From contig JAPDOI010000433.1 in NCBI GenBank assembly GCA_029168955.1, positions 516,501-580,500 of the forward strand: DNA of 64,000 nt, read 5' to 3'. Within the stretch, counting starts at the first letter, position 1. Every line of letters begins with the position of its first letter. A program made the position numbers and the translations under genes. The notes beneath the pieces were generated by a model. That model saw only the letters and a list, made by a program, of their open reading frames with translations, made no database searches and was not told the origin of the DNA. Positions 11,476 to 22,556 of the stretch are shown piece by piece. Source of the DNA: Aplectana chamaeleonis (lineage: Eukaryota > Nematoda > Chromadorea > Rhabditida > Cosmocercidae).

Positions 11476-13762
11476 GCATGTTTGGAACATACCGAAAAAT
11501 AAGAATTTTTGCCACTCTATCACAATGCATAAGAACCGTATTTGTTACCAAGCATTATATCAGAGGAAAGGTTCCCTTCACGTTCTTATCCCTCTATCAG
11601 AGTAGAATTATACCTTTTCAAGAAACTGGTTTTATCGACTATTCCAAATTCAGACGAATACTTGAATACTCTCGAATAACTTCAAATTTCATTTATGTGT
11701 ACAGACGAAAATGTGCTTTCTCATTATTTGTGAGAGCACATTTACGTGAACTAACGTAAGGGAAGGTAAAGAAACAAGGAAACTTAGAAGACATCGTGAG
11801 ATTGAAGCAAAAAGTTCAAGTATCTGTTTTTTCTGACATTCGAAATGCCCCAGTATACCGAAATTCAAGCCATACTAAAGCTTCGCTGATTCTGGCTAAC
11901 TGGAACACACTAGAAATTTCATCCCAGGCAAAAAGTCGAACAAAAATGCCTAGCAGAGTCAAATGAATCTTCACGACTGCACGAGGAATTGATCGATCTG
12001 AGCAGTAGTTTCGTTTGGCTGTCGGTCCAATCGAGTTAATTGATTAGTACGTCGCCGACCCCCGACGTCTCCCGTTCCTCTCGTGGAAAACGGGAAGGCG
12101 AGGCTTCGGCGAAACGTCTCTCGTTTGCCCGACGCAGCAGAAAAAAGTGGTTCGGCCATCGGTCGAATCGAGCTGGGGCCTGAGGTTGTTCCTTTCAATT
12201 ATCCTATGCCTATTTTTCAACTGTTCCAATGTTTAGTGGGCCCATTTTACTGATTTCCTCTATGTTATCCCTGTTACTGCTGTAATCTCTCTTTTTTCTG
12301 TATTTGACCAGTAGGAATCGTTTTTTTTCTTGAAAATGGAGGCGTGCCCAAGCTTTTTTTTTCAATAATGCTCCAGCCTTTTCACCAATTCTCTTTCTTG
12401 TTCGATTTTCAGTCGACTTCGATCCCCGAACCCTCTCCCTTCACCCCATATGTCTAATTCTTTCACACCTGTGCAAGCTACTCGCTAATTTATAAGAATT
12501 TTCACTAATTGTCTGTGAGTTCTTATCATTTCCTTTCACTCGGTTGAATAGAAAGAAGACAAACTTGAGCTACAAAAAAAACATACAAATCCTGCCGTAT
12601 TGAACCCGGTGAAAAACTTTATTCAAGTCTGGTTTTATGAACTCAGAATAAAAGTTCTAATTCTGCTCTCAGTATTAGAGAAGGATTGTGATTCGATTCT
12701 CGTTAACAGTGGTGAGTCTAAAAAGAGGTTCCGGGTTATCCGCCTGCAACGAAAAATACACGTTGCGTCGGAATGATGTTGAAACGAAAGTAAATCTGGA
12801 AGCAAACATTTAATTAGTCCTAAATAATAGAGTATCATATGTAAGGATTTCCTTTGAACCAACAGAGAGTAGACACAAGTAAAAGCTTTGAAAATTGTGT
12901 TGTGAATAGTATGATCAAAGTTCAAGATTTTATTTTTTAGATGGCTATGGCCCTGTTTAGCGTTGTTTTCTGCATAAGATTTGACAAATGCCGTCTCTCC
13001 GGAGCAGGGATAGCCAGAAATTTGAAAACCGAGAGAACTTTCCTTAGAATTTCATATTAATTTTTCTTATCTCATCGGTTGGTGTATTTCTAGAAAGGAA
13101 AAATGACTCGATAACTCATATGTATATGGGGGGGGGAGAGGTTGAAGAAAAATTTTGCTCCCACTACAGGATTTTGCACACCCAGAGGTTTGAACTCTTC
13201 AAAGAAAATCAGGAAACCTCTCGCACCCATGTGGGATTATTTGAAAATCCCGCTTGGGGCAAAATTATTACTTGCATGCGAAATTTTCTCCGAACTCCCA
13301 GCACGTGCTATTGTTCCGGAAAAAATCAGACATACATTTTACACGCTTTGAACAAGACCCTGTTGTGGTAGTCGATTAAAACGTTGGGTAATTATTATAG
13401 AATTTGGAATCCGAAAAAAAAAAACCACAAAACTTCTTGTGTTCGGGAACGCGCAATTTGAGGTCATTTGAAAAAGAGTCCCACTGAGATTTTAGCAATT
13501 TTCGAGGGGTTCTAAAGGCTGGGGAGACAACGAGGAGCTTCCGCGCTTATGGCGGAAACTACATGTTTTGGGCGAAAAGGAATCCAAAATCGATCGGAAG
13601 TTACCATTATTCGAAAATGAAATGAAAATCAAGAAAAATAAGCCAAAAACCTTTGCGCACGCCCGTGCAGCGTAACGCTTCAAATTTCGGACGAAAATAG
13701 TGTGTGTTCCAATAGTTTTTAGAGATGTAGAAGTCCAAACACTCAAAAAGCACGGAATTTTC
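11476..13762. other. Unassigned intergenic DNA
   Basis: No gene, domain or clear transposon end is recognisable. A diverged direct repeat pairs about 12,011-12,038 (GGCTGTCGGTCCAATCGAG) with 12,151-12,177 (GGCCATCGGTCGAATCGAG). Short poly-T and poly-A runs and a G run near 13,128 are the only other structure. Confidence 0.5.
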
Positions 13763-13979
13763 TCATAGGTTGGACTTACTGGAAACAAACCTAGGGATAC
13801 GAAGGCAATGCCGCCGTATCTCTGACGTCCTTAGATGTGGTAAACGCAACCGCTCCCTGAATCGTTGCATTTCGCGTTGAACACGGCGCCGTTGTCGAAG
13901 GGCCCTCGGGCGCAGGGGGATCAAAGCCGCAGGCTCCTGCAAAGGCTTTGGACATGTGAAAATTACGAGTGAAATACTT

Positions 13980-15332
13980 GTGGCATCGCACACCTCTTGA
14001 TGGTGTTTTAGTTTGGCCTCCGCCTCGACGTTGTAGCCTTGCCGAACTTCGATGAGTTTTTGCAGGATGGGCCTCTTATTCCGTTTGGTAGCTTTGAGGG
14101 AACTAAAAAAAACGTAGCCAAGAATGTAGTTAGGGCTATCCTTCAACAGTTATTTTTTCTGGTACTCTTCTGCAGTATTTGTCGTCCTGAGCAGGCTCCC
14201 ATTTATTCCACATACCGGCAAAGGGCCCTTCGAACCATGTCTTCTGCAAATACTCCAAGAAAACAACACAGGCTTGATGTGCGGAATGTTGGTTCTGAAC
14301 AGGGGCAACCCGAAGTGCGCGCACCCTTGCATAAAGTCGTTGGGGAAGAAAGACCAACCCTTTCAGCGTGTTCCACCAGAGCCTCACCCTCCTATTTTGC
14401 CCCCGGCCTTTAAGATGCTTGCGCAAACCCAGGGCGTCTCTCTTCCTATTCCAGGCGCGCGCTAGGTGAAACGCGCAGCCCTCCACACTTGCCCCGGGAA
14501 AGTGCTGCCTCACAGCATTGATTGAGGCCTTCTCAAAGTCGAGGAAGACACGAAGGCGTGGCACTCCACCGGTCGACTCGAATGCACCTGAATATGTAGA
14601 TATGTGTAATATAATCTGGAAGCACAAGCTAGTTATTACCCTTCATAGTTCTCCAAATGGTGTTATACGTGGTCTGAGTCTTGTTAGTAATCTCGTATAG
14701 CAGCGGCACGTCCACTTTGCCGCTGCACACTCCGTGCACGGTGTACAAGTGGCCATTTCGTTCACGCGTATCGGGGTGCATGGAAAACACTCCGTCCGCG
14801 ATTAGTGCCTCGAGGTCATTGCGTTGGGCGAGCTGCAATGTAGCACAATTATAGTCGGTTACTATTTTGCTAATATTTATAGGAAAAATTCATTGGTAAG
14901 GATTAACTCTTATAGTCGATTCGGAAAAATATATGTGCATATTCTCCGTCTGGAGATGCAGAAAGCGATTGCCATTCGCATTAAGAGATAGTGTGGGCGG
15001 TACATGAGTCATTGTGACAGTCCTATCCACATTGTGCCTCAGGTTTCTGGAGAAGGCCTTCTCATGAAAGATGGAAGCAATTTCTCACCTGGAATTCGTT
15101 TTCCTCTTTTTGCTGTAATCGTGGAGGTCAATGAGGATCGCGTCTTTCTCCTCTGCCGCTGCAAACACCTTCTTGAAGGTTTCGTTCTTGCAGGAAATAT
15201 TCAACTTATTAAGCTCGGTGGTTTTGGCTACTTACTCAGAGTTTCATCTCTTTTTATGTCGACCAAGAGTTTCAGATACTTATTCTTAGCCACCTCCTCA
15301 TCATGTGGAGCTCCTCTCCACTCCTGGCATTT
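13980..15332 (-). pseudogene. Decayed MULE (Mutator-like) transposase, spliced
   Basis: Inferred exons on the minus strand are 15,089-15,332, 14,908-15,046, 14,640-14,832 and 14,587 downward. Between them are phase-compatible GT..AG introns (42, 75 and 52 bp). The 14,640-14,832 exon has the MULE-like ADGVFSMHPD and LYTVHGVCSGKVDVPLLYE segments. The next exon has DFEKASINAV, FPGA and GCAFHLARAW, matching the MULE transposase core (DxE then the CxxH region). TNTAEEYQKK (about 14,150-14,185) lies in another frame, so there is a frameshift near 14.2-14.3 kb. A second one-base shift near 15,228 breaks the first exon: LVDIKRDETLSK runs into a stop while AKTTELNKLNISCKNETFKK continues in the next frame. 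A C-terminal-like stretch (KRPILQKLIEVRQGYN) follows at about 14.0 kb. No intact protein can be made. The N-terminal exon and terminal repeats were not found. Confidence 0.82.
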
Positions 15333-15480
15333 CTGTAAGGAAAAAAGTATGTAGTCTACACCTTCGAACAAAATTCTAGCGATTCTTTGCCCAAGTGTGA
15401 AACAAGCCGTAGTCGCTTTCGCAATCGCTCTTTGTCCACCTTACATTATTCTTTTCTCCTTAAAATTCGTCAATTTTCAG

Positions 15481-15555
15481 TTCAGATTTCCGCTGGTGAT
15501 GGGCAGGTTGGACAGAATCGGCATTCCGTGTTTGCGCGACGAAGCTGTTCAGAAG
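15481..15555 (+). other. Possible orphan exon
   Basis: A 75-bp open segment is preceded by a pyrimidine-rich TTTTCAG and followed by GTGAG. Translated in phase 0 it begins FRFPLVMGRLDRIGI and ends RDEAVQK. The composition is protein-like, but no family was recognised and no partner exon of matching phase was found. It could be a relic of a host or transposon gene. Confidence 0.3.
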
Positions 15556-15717
15556 GTGAGCTCATTTTTCTATCGTTTTTGCGCCCAATTTATATTTATC
15601 TTATTCATGTTATTTATTTATACTATGGACCGCATTTTGAAAACTGAATTGTGGCGAAGTGTTGAAGTGAATTTCTATTTGGGGGGAGGGGAATAAAAAC
15701 TGTGACGGGAATAATGC

Positions 15718-17062
15718 AGATAACGTCGGTATGGATCGTTAAGAGGCTTCGCGTTCACTGCTTAAGGTTGGCGCCAACATAATAATCGAAACACACGGAA
15801 AAATCGTTTGAGCACCGTAATCCAACCAAGCCGTAAGCTGAATGTTTTGTGTGTGGTTACACCAAACTTCACATTACACGCCTAGTAGTTACACCAAACT
15901 TCACATTACACGCCTAATACGCCGTTTTTCTTCAGCGTCGTAGACTTTTGGCTATTCAGATGACACCAGGATTCTGGTTGCGGGCATGGAGATTGAATAG
16001 TATGTTTTGGAACAGGTGCTATCTAAGCGGGAGGGGGGTACTATGGCGCGATGCAATAGGCCACGCCCATTTTACCGTGCCACGCTGAATTTGAGCACCT
16101 ACCCGGAGTTTCCCTCCCCTGCCAAAATCAGAAGAGTCGTTGCGGCACGGAAAAATGGGCGTGGTCAAATGCGATGTCACAGTGCCCCCCCCACGCTGCG
16201 ATAACACCTTGGAAGATTAGTGGAGAAGTGATTCGAGCACAATTTTTAACCCACCAAAACCTTCGCATCTAGGTTCTTCTCCCCTTCCAAAATCTGGAGA
16301 GCTAGGAGGCTTAAGAAGTTAATCATTCAAACAAAGGTAGCTTTTTTCATTCTGAGCGTTTGCGCACGAGTTGGTGCTTGGAGAAGGCAATTCTCACGCA
16401 ATTTAGTCAGTGCTTTCGCCACTTTTAAAGATGAAGGAATGTAATTCTATCTATTTGCGTGCAGTTCCACTTGTGAAGCGTGAAGGATTCCATTCCACTG
16501 AGCAAGAAAAAAGAAAATTTTATGCATGTTTTCAACATTGAAGACATCTCGGAACTTTACTGGGCCTTAGGTCAAGCACATGCTTAAAATCTCTTGTACT
16601 TTATCTAGTCTGCGGTGAACATTAGCCTAGAGGAGCGCGTTAGGTATTGTGAAAGGAGCGTTCCTCCAAGGAGTCAAGCAAACCGATTACGAAGCTGTGT
16701 TAACTTGGAGTCAAAACCATGCGTATCTTCATCGCTCACCGTGTTTTCCTTGTACCAAACATCTTTTCGGTCGATTTCACAAAATCTGCTCCTATCGGAC
16801 AAGCCACAGTCAGTTTGGCACGTCGCAAGAGTAAACGGGACGATACATGCTTGAAATGCGCTCTTTAGTGCATCCACACACAACGCGTTTTATTTTACGT
16901 CCAAATTGGAGTACGGTGCTCAAACGATTTTTCTCTGTGTTTCGATCACTGTGGCGCCAGCTTGGTGCCATAGAATATAACATAGGTGCACCGAGTTCGC
17001 GCCAACCTTCAACAGTGAACGCGAAGTTTCTTCACGATCCATGCCGATGTTAGGTAGTTATC
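15718..17062. mobile_element. 1.3-kb element with ~135-bp terminal inverted repeats
   Basis: The left arm runs GTCGGTATGGATCG, CTTCGCGTTCACTG, GGTTGGCGCCAAC, ATCGAAACACACGG, AAAAATCGTTTGAGCACCGT (15,725-15,820). The right arm repeats this on the minus strand from about 17,050 to 16,865, with an extra ~45 bp inserted between the GGTTGGCGC and ATCGAAAC blocks. The arms reach a shared GTGTGTGG near 15,852 and 16,872. Just inside the left arm is a 27-bp direct duplication containing CACCAAACTTCACATTACAC (15,862 and 15,892). No transposase domain is seen, so it is probably non-autonomous. Confidence 0.78.
16027..16192. repeat. Foldback nested in the 1.3-kb element
   Basis: GGAGGGGGGTACTATG and GGCCACGCCCATTTTACCGT at 16,030-16,080 are mirrored by CACGGAAAAATGGGCGTGGT and GTCACAGTGCCCCCCC at 16,147-16,192. 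Both strands are open for about 60 codons, which reflects the inverted repeat and not a gene. Confidence 0.65.
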
Positions 17063-17304
17063 GCGCTTTTTTTCAAAGAAGAAGTACGGGAATTCGAAGA
17101 AAAAAGAGGATTTTAGCATACGGGATTGAACAATAACACCGCATTGATATCGGATTCAATGCTGAGTTTAGGAACAGGAAATTTGTTTTGGCTAATAGTC
17201 AGGTCTAAATATAATATTTGGCGTCAAGTCTATGATTTGTTTCCATTCACATAAATTTGATGGCAAGTGAACGTTCATGTTTGGTTGACTTAGCATTTGC
17301 GCAC

Positions 17305-17736
17305 GCATAGTCTGCAGCAATGGACAAAGGCGGTGGTGCGATTGCGGACTCTACCTAACACACGGTTTGTGTCTTATCTCTACGAAGCCGCATAGCAGCT
17401 ATTATCACGCTGCCCCGGATATGGAGCGGTTGTTTATTCATTTCTACCTTTGTTTTTTTTTCAGAAAAAAAAGCAGCCCACTTCCAAGATATGCCCTTTT
17501 TAGAGTGGCGCGCCGCGAGATTTGCTGTCGCAGGGATTGTAAAAAAGATGGGGTTTCGTTGCTGTTTTGTCTTGTTTCTTTGCTTTCACAGGTAAAAATG
17601 TATCGGTGAAAACAAAGACTCACCAGTCAATCATAGCTGTTTCGGAAAAATGAGCGAGCCTGCAAACAGAATACTGTATGTTGGGAACAGTCCGCAACCG
17701 CATCACCGCCTTTGTCCATTGCCGTAAACTACACGT
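17305..17736. mobile_element. ~430-bp inverted-repeat element
   Basis: GCAATGGACAAAGGCGGTGG at 17,317, continuing TGCGATTGCGGACT, is mirrored by AGTCCGCAACCGCATCA, CCGCCTTTGTCCATTGC at 17,689-17,722, with weaker similarity (TAGT-T-C) about 12 bases further out. The interior is AT-rich and has no recognisable coding sequence. Confidence 0.68.
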
Positions 17737-17827
17737 ATGGTTGGGATCTTATCTCTTGGAGGCTGCGGCGCAGCATTTATTCTCGTCATCTCAAGAGCAG
17801 AGCGGTCATTTCTCCATTTCTACCGGA

Positions 17828-18254
17828 GTTGAGCAGGGTTGCGACTCGGCAAAACTGGGATCGTGAAAAATTTGGAGCTTTTTGAAGAAAAATGAAAATT
17901 CGAGGGGGGGTCGCAAAATTTTCTGAGAAATGTAGTTTTCTCTGAACATCTTAGTACGCTAAAATGAGATAGTAGTAGTCGCTATCTAGTCGTAAGCTTG
18001 CAGCGCGAGAACAGTTCTGGCTGCAGAGGCCTTAATGAAGTTCTATGTTACGGTGGGGATACGGAAGTTTGGGCGAACTACCAGATTTTGGTCAAAATTT
18101 CTATTGAGGGGTTATTCGGTGTGCTGAATACGAATTTTATGTGTATTTGTTGAGGAGGAGGACCGTTAAAATTTTTTCAGTTTTTTCCAAAATTAGGGTC
18201 CACAGGGGGTCGTAGCTATGCCGAAAATTGGCGCAACGGCCTGCTCAATCCTGG
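17828..18254 (+). mobile_element. MITE family A, copy 3
   Basis: Starts TTGAGCAGGGTTGCGACTCG and ends GGGGGTCGTAGCTATGCCG, AAAATTGGCGCAACGGCC, TGCTCAATCCTGG. An internal GAGGGGGGGTCGCAAAATTT block matches copy 4. The outermost bases (GAGCAGG at the start, CCTGCTC at the end) form a short inverted terminal repeat. Confidence 0.75.
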
Positions 18255-18695
18255 TTTCTACCACCGTGTTTTCTAGCGAACAAACACTTAATTTTCATGA
18301 TAAAGGTATCATATCAGCATTGCGGCTTTGCCAAGGATATGGATATGGACGATACCAACCCTGGTTTTGCAACCTCCTAATTCCAGTCTTCAGTTCTCTA
18401 CAGGAGGCTCAATTTTCTCCAAAATCCCTATTCAATCTTCTCCGAAATCCTTATCATATAAGTATAGCCTTCTCCCATCGTTTCCGCCTGCTCAGACATT
18501 AACTGCTCATTCATGTCTTCCATGATTATCGACGGGACTGGCTACGGCGATCGGCCAACTATGCCCGAGGCTTAAGGGTACTCTTCCGGAATAGGCGACT
18601 CACTCTGATAAACTAGGTTTTCGCATGCAACATCTATAGCCTTTATTCAATGCTGACCTTGTGGGTATTTCTCGGTTCGCACTGTTCTTTTTCAG
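18255..18695. other. Unassigned spacer
   Basis: No recognisable gene or repeat. Plus-strand frames of 60-95 codons here show no domain. Confidence 0.4.
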
Positions 18696-18763
18696 GTATG
18701 TTAGCCAGCCCTAGAGAAGAAGGTTTATGCAAGTCTGTTAGCAAGACGCTCGAATTTGAGCTG
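18696..18763 (+). other. Possible orphan exon
   Basis: A 68-bp segment is preceded by CTGTTCTTTTTCAG and followed by GTATGTT, both good splice contexts. Its single open phase reads MLASPREEGLCKSVSKTLEF then EL. Its incoming phase does not match the candidate exon at 15,481-15,555, so the two cannot be joined directly. No family was recognised. Confidence 0.22.
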
Positions 18764-18944
18764 GTATGTTGATTTTTTGCTTCTTCAATTAGTTATTTGA
18801 TTCCGGGTTAGATGTGTGTGGGGGGGGGGAGTTATTGGTGCTCTTTGGGAATAGACGGCCCACTGAAGACTACAATGAAATTAGCAATTGCAATTAGCTC
18901 GGTTGGTTACATCAAACAATTCAGTGTGTTTAAAAAAAGACTGC

Positions 18945-19222
18945 TGTGCTTCTCTGGGCCGAATTCCAGTCCGCAATCGCGTCTCGACACGCTTCGCGGC
19001 CACACGCTTCCAAGTCGGAAGAGTTTCCAGCGCCGCAACCGTCTATCTGTTGACTCTAGGTGGGTTTTGGAAACGGGAAACTAAAAAAAATTGAAGAACA
19101 CTATATAAATAAAGCCACTTCGAGTCGGCTTTGACGCTGGAAACTCGACCGACTCGAGCGCGTGCGGCCGCTAAGCGTGTCGAGGCGCGATTGCGGACCG
19201 GAATTTGGCCCAGAGAAGCACA
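18945..19222. mobile_element. Foldback MITE family C, copy 2
   Basis: A 278-bp element starting TGTGCTTCTCTGGGCC and ending GGCCCAGAGAAGCACA-like, with arms of about 93 bp carrying CGACACGCTT, GCGGCC and GAGTTTCCAGCG and their complements. It lies inside a further short inverted repeat, GGAATAGACGGCCCACT at 18,848-18,864 and its complement at 19,275-19,291, so it may have inserted into an older foldback. Confidence 0.87.
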
Positions 19223-19437
19223 ATAGATCATTCGACGGCTCTAGTGGGATAAACATTTTCCACGAAACATCTCTAGTGGGCCGTCTATTCCGAGGGATTG
19301 CCGAGTTATTCCATGCGTAACCTATAGGCATGGTCAAGTTGGGTTGTGTCTTGGCAAAAGAACAAGGACAGAGCCCACCTCGGGTCGCCAGCTCGCTCAT
19401 CGCGGTATGTGAGGGGGCGCGCTTCATATTTATGGTT

Positions 19438-19479
19438 AGGTCTGCGGCTTGTTTCCTCAAGAAAACAAGCCACAGACCT
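19438..19479. repeat. Short strong hairpin
   Basis: AGGTCTGCGGCTTGTTTC pairs with GAAAACAAGCCACAGACCT around a CTCAA loop, an 18-bp stem with one C-A mismatch. It resembles a small foldback. No promoter is evident. Confidence 0.55.
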
Positions 19480-19658
19480 TACTATACATCACCAGTAGCC
19501 TCATGATGACGTTTGCAATTTTCTCCGAATTTCAAAAGGTTTATTGGAGGAAATGAGTGCCCACCTCCAACAGAATTTGTACTGACCACTAAACAGGGTT
19601 CGGCTCGGAGTGTGAACCCTCACGGGGGGGTCTGAGCTGCGGAATGATGGATAGGCAA

Positions 19659-19973
19659 GGTCAAGTAGGGTTGCGACTCGGCACAACGAGGGGTCGTACA
19701 AATTTTCTCAATTCTTGTAAAAAATTTCGGGTGGGGGGGGGTCGTAGAGATTGCTTCCTACTCCCCGCACCTGCGTCTGATCCGTCCGATTCTGGTTTTT
19801 TAACGGATCATGTCCAACATGATTTGGTGTTTGTCATAAGGCTCTGGTCAGTTTTTTTTTTCAGTTTTCATCCCGGGATGATCGTGAAAATTCCAGAAAT
19901 TTCCACGAACAGGTCAACAGACGGGGGGTCGTTGCTCCGCCAAAAATTGGCACAACGACCTGCTCAACCCTGT
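19659..19973 (+). mobile_element. MITE family A, copy 4 (best preserved)
   Basis: Starts TCAAGTAGGGTTGCGACTCG, GCACAACGAGGGGTCGTACA and ends GGGGTCGTTGCTCCGCC, AAAAATTGGCACAACGACC, TGCTCAACCCTG. It ends only 8 bases before the outer boundary of the large palindrome. The open frame over it (19,644-19,979) is not a gene. Confidence 0.78.
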
Positions 19974-20198
19974 GGATAGGGGGTCTGATAAGGGAAGGAT
20001 CATAACATGCCGTGGCCATTCAAAATAAAATATGCGTTTCTGGGATCAATTTTCGACGTAAGATTCGAATTATTGATTTGGCGCAACCCACCTTAATTGT
20101 TATAAAGTTGAAAAAACAGGCGTTCGATTAGTGATCTGCGCCCGGGTAACATACGCAGAGAATATTTGAATCAAATCTTGACCCAATGGCGATCACTT

Positions 20199-20262
20199 GT
20201 CCCACCGATGGGACATCCGCTGGCTACCACTTCGGACCGCGTGTCCCACCGGTGGGACACGC
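20199..20262. promoter_or_regulatory. Pair of TGTCCCACCGGTGGGACA palindromes
   Basis: TGTCCCACCGATGGGACA (20,199-20,216) and, about 40 bases on, a perfect palindrome centred on TGTCCCACCGGTGGGACA (20,239-20,262) form a pair. The pair is preserved in the right arm at 26,819-26,882. Spaced symmetrical sites like this often bind dimeric proteins, but the binding protein and function are unknown. Confidence 0.4.
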
Positions 20263-20841
20263 TTTTCAAAAATCGATTTTTCTGCCACAGGGACGAAATT
20301 CCAAACTTTCTCTTGTTCGATGTTTTAACTTATCCTAGATTCGACTACGGAAGTTGTGGTTTGTCTGCAGCTCCATTATAGCACAATATTCAAAATTTTG
20401 TGAAAATAGGTTGGGCGAAATATTCAAAAAAATCGTTGCAAAAACTATTTTTCGAGTGCATTAACAGTTCTTACCCTTCTGCTGTCATTTCTCAGCTGTT
20501 TTAGTAAGAAATCTGAAACGAAATCGCGTTCTGTTCACCTGGAAACGTCCCACTACCATGACTAGGTATGAAATTAGTTAGGGGGGACCACTCAGGATTC
20601 AGTTGGAGAACGAATGATACCTCTTTCAGAAATCGAAGCTTCTTCGTGGAGTCTCCACGAAAACAATGACTGGTAATGCTATCAGGCATATGATATCCGC
20701 ACAAATTTTCATTGTTATGGACGAATGATATGTAATTTCTTGCAGCGCGTCGAATAGTGTACAGCTCATACCTCTGTTGACGGTATGAATAGGTGATCTC
20801 ATTGTAGGGCATCCGCGCGGGAAGAGATCAAAGCCAAATCC

Positions 20842-20864
20842 TGGTGAGCGCTTCGCGCTCACCA
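20842..20864. repeat. Perfect short hairpin in the left palindrome arm
   Basis: TGGTGAGCGC and GCGCTCACCA flank a TTC loop. The right-arm copy (about 26,218-26,240) carries mismatches. Function unknown. Confidence 0.4.
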
Positions 20865-21069
20865 CAATTCTTCAATTCAAACTTTTTCATTCGCCATGAT
20901 CAAACCTATATAGACTCTGTTTCATTCCAAGTTAACTCATGTTTTCGGTTATCACAGCGCGGAGCGGTGGCTTTTTCGTCGAAACCTCCTTATCACTAGT
21001 TATATTTCGCCGAGGCCCATCTCATGATAGGGTTTTATGAGCAGAAATTCTGGTACAGTGTTTACTTAA

Positions 21070-21120
21070 AGGCAGTGTTCACGATGATTTTCGTTCCCGA
21101 GTTTTTCACATAAAACAATG
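21070..21120 (+). mobile_element. TTAA-element terminus in the left arm
   Basis: TTAA (21,066-21,069) followed by AGGCAGTGTTCACGATGA matches the element ends at 10,213 and the insertion at 29,819-30,375. Its mirror ends at 26,012 before TTAA at 26,013-26,016. The two could be one element's ends or, more simply, one end duplicated with the arm. The inner extent of the element is not defined. Confidence 0.5.
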
Positions 21121-21311
21121 CTTTGGCCTCCAAGTGTTACCAAAATTACGAAGAAACGGCGAGAAACGCACTAAAACGTCGTATTTCAGTGACATTATTC
21201 TATAACATGGATTAGTTGTCCGGTTGGATGAACATGTTCACGGTGGTTGTCACCGGTATAAAATAGGACTAATCAGAAATGGAGAATATTTAAGGCAAAA
21301 CAGTATTACAC

Positions 21312-21596
21312 TGTGTTTATCTTTAATTGCACAAAAAACGGTCCGCCAATAGTCCTCTAATGGGCCGGCTAGTACCGTAGTTTACGTCCACGACGTGTTC
21401 TCGGCAGACCCGGGTGTGCACCGGGGTGTGCTGAGCGATCGATTCATCAATGCCGTCACTCGGCCACCCACCCTGCCACTGTGCACACCCGGGTCTGCCG
21501 AGAACGCGTCGTGGACGTAAACTACGGTACTAGCCGGCCCATTAGAGGACTATTGGCGGACCGTTTTTTGTGCAATTAAAGATAAACAGAGTATAG
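21312..21596. mobile_element. Foldback MITE in the left arm
   Basis: A TTTATCTTTAATTGCACAAA start is mirrored by TTTGTGCAATTAAAGATAAA at the end. Arms of about 120 bp include GGTCCGCCAATAGTCC, CTAATGGGCCGGCTAGTACC, ACGTCCACGACG and CGGCAGACCCGGGTGTGCAC with complements. The spacer holds CGATCGATTCATCAATGCC. The same element is present in the right arm, so it inserted before the inverted duplication. Confidence 0.85.
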
Positions 21597-22556
21597 TTAG
21601 GGTCCGAAGGAAAGCACAGGAGAGCACAGAGCGCATAGGATTTTCAAAAACGCTTGCTGACTCGCGTCGACTGAGAGCTGACGTTCACCTAAATCGCGTA
21701 GACTGAGAGCTAAAGGTGCCGCTGCAAAGCTTTCATCGACCAATTTGACGACATCGAAAACCCCTGAGGGCGTTGAAACTAAAGTACCTTCTTGTAGGCT
21801 GGACTGGAACGCATTTGGAGACATGTCTGAAAGTAGATTAGATGATGAGTTTAGGGATAATTCCCTAAACGCAAATATTGCCAAACTGACGCATTTAGGT
21901 TTGCTGTGCACTCAATGTTGCCTGGCAACCCTCTCATCACTACGGCCCTACTGACAACGAGGTTCTAAGCAGCCACGAGCTCGATTCGAATATGCACGCA
22001 GCCTAAAAATCCTATAAAGGTATTCTCTTACCAACAACCACTATCATTCTTTATATTGACCCAGACTGCGAGGAGCAGGGAAATTAACACTACCCAAAAT
22101 GAGGAAAATAAGTAGTTGAGAGTGTTTCAGTTGCATCTGTAGAAAAAACTTCAACTCCAACTAACCTTGATGCAATTGTTTTCCACGCATCATCTTCATC
22201 AGCCTCTCTTCTGAGAAAATCCATGGTCGGAAGGAGCTGGGTTCAGGGACTTTGTATGCGTTGTCTCACTAATCTCGAAGGCTTCATGTGATCACAAGAG
22301 TCCATGAAAACCGTCAAGAGTCAGCGAGCGATACGCATCAGAAGGGGGAAGGTGTGGAAGGGGGTCAGAGGCCAACAACGACGAGAAGTGGAGCACGCAG
22401 AAGGCCTAAATGATGAGTAACGATTATTGCACTAGGAACTGTAAACATAAGAAAGTGAAATTCCAAGAACAATACTGATTATACTAGATTCTATGTTCGT
22501 TTATCCATTAAGACACTTGGAGCAAATTTTCGTTGCCAAACCTTGCTCTACAGAAG

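Noticed and set aside
12000..12200. Possible RNA gene from the GTCGGTCCAATCGAG direct repeats
   Set aside because: No cloverleaf, no polymerase III boxes in register and no convincing secondary structure by eye.
16090..16135. CCTACCCGGAGTTTCCCTCC resembling the satellite GGGGATTTCCTCCCC block
   Set aside because: Only a short C/T-rich match with no other monomer blocks around it. Probably chance.
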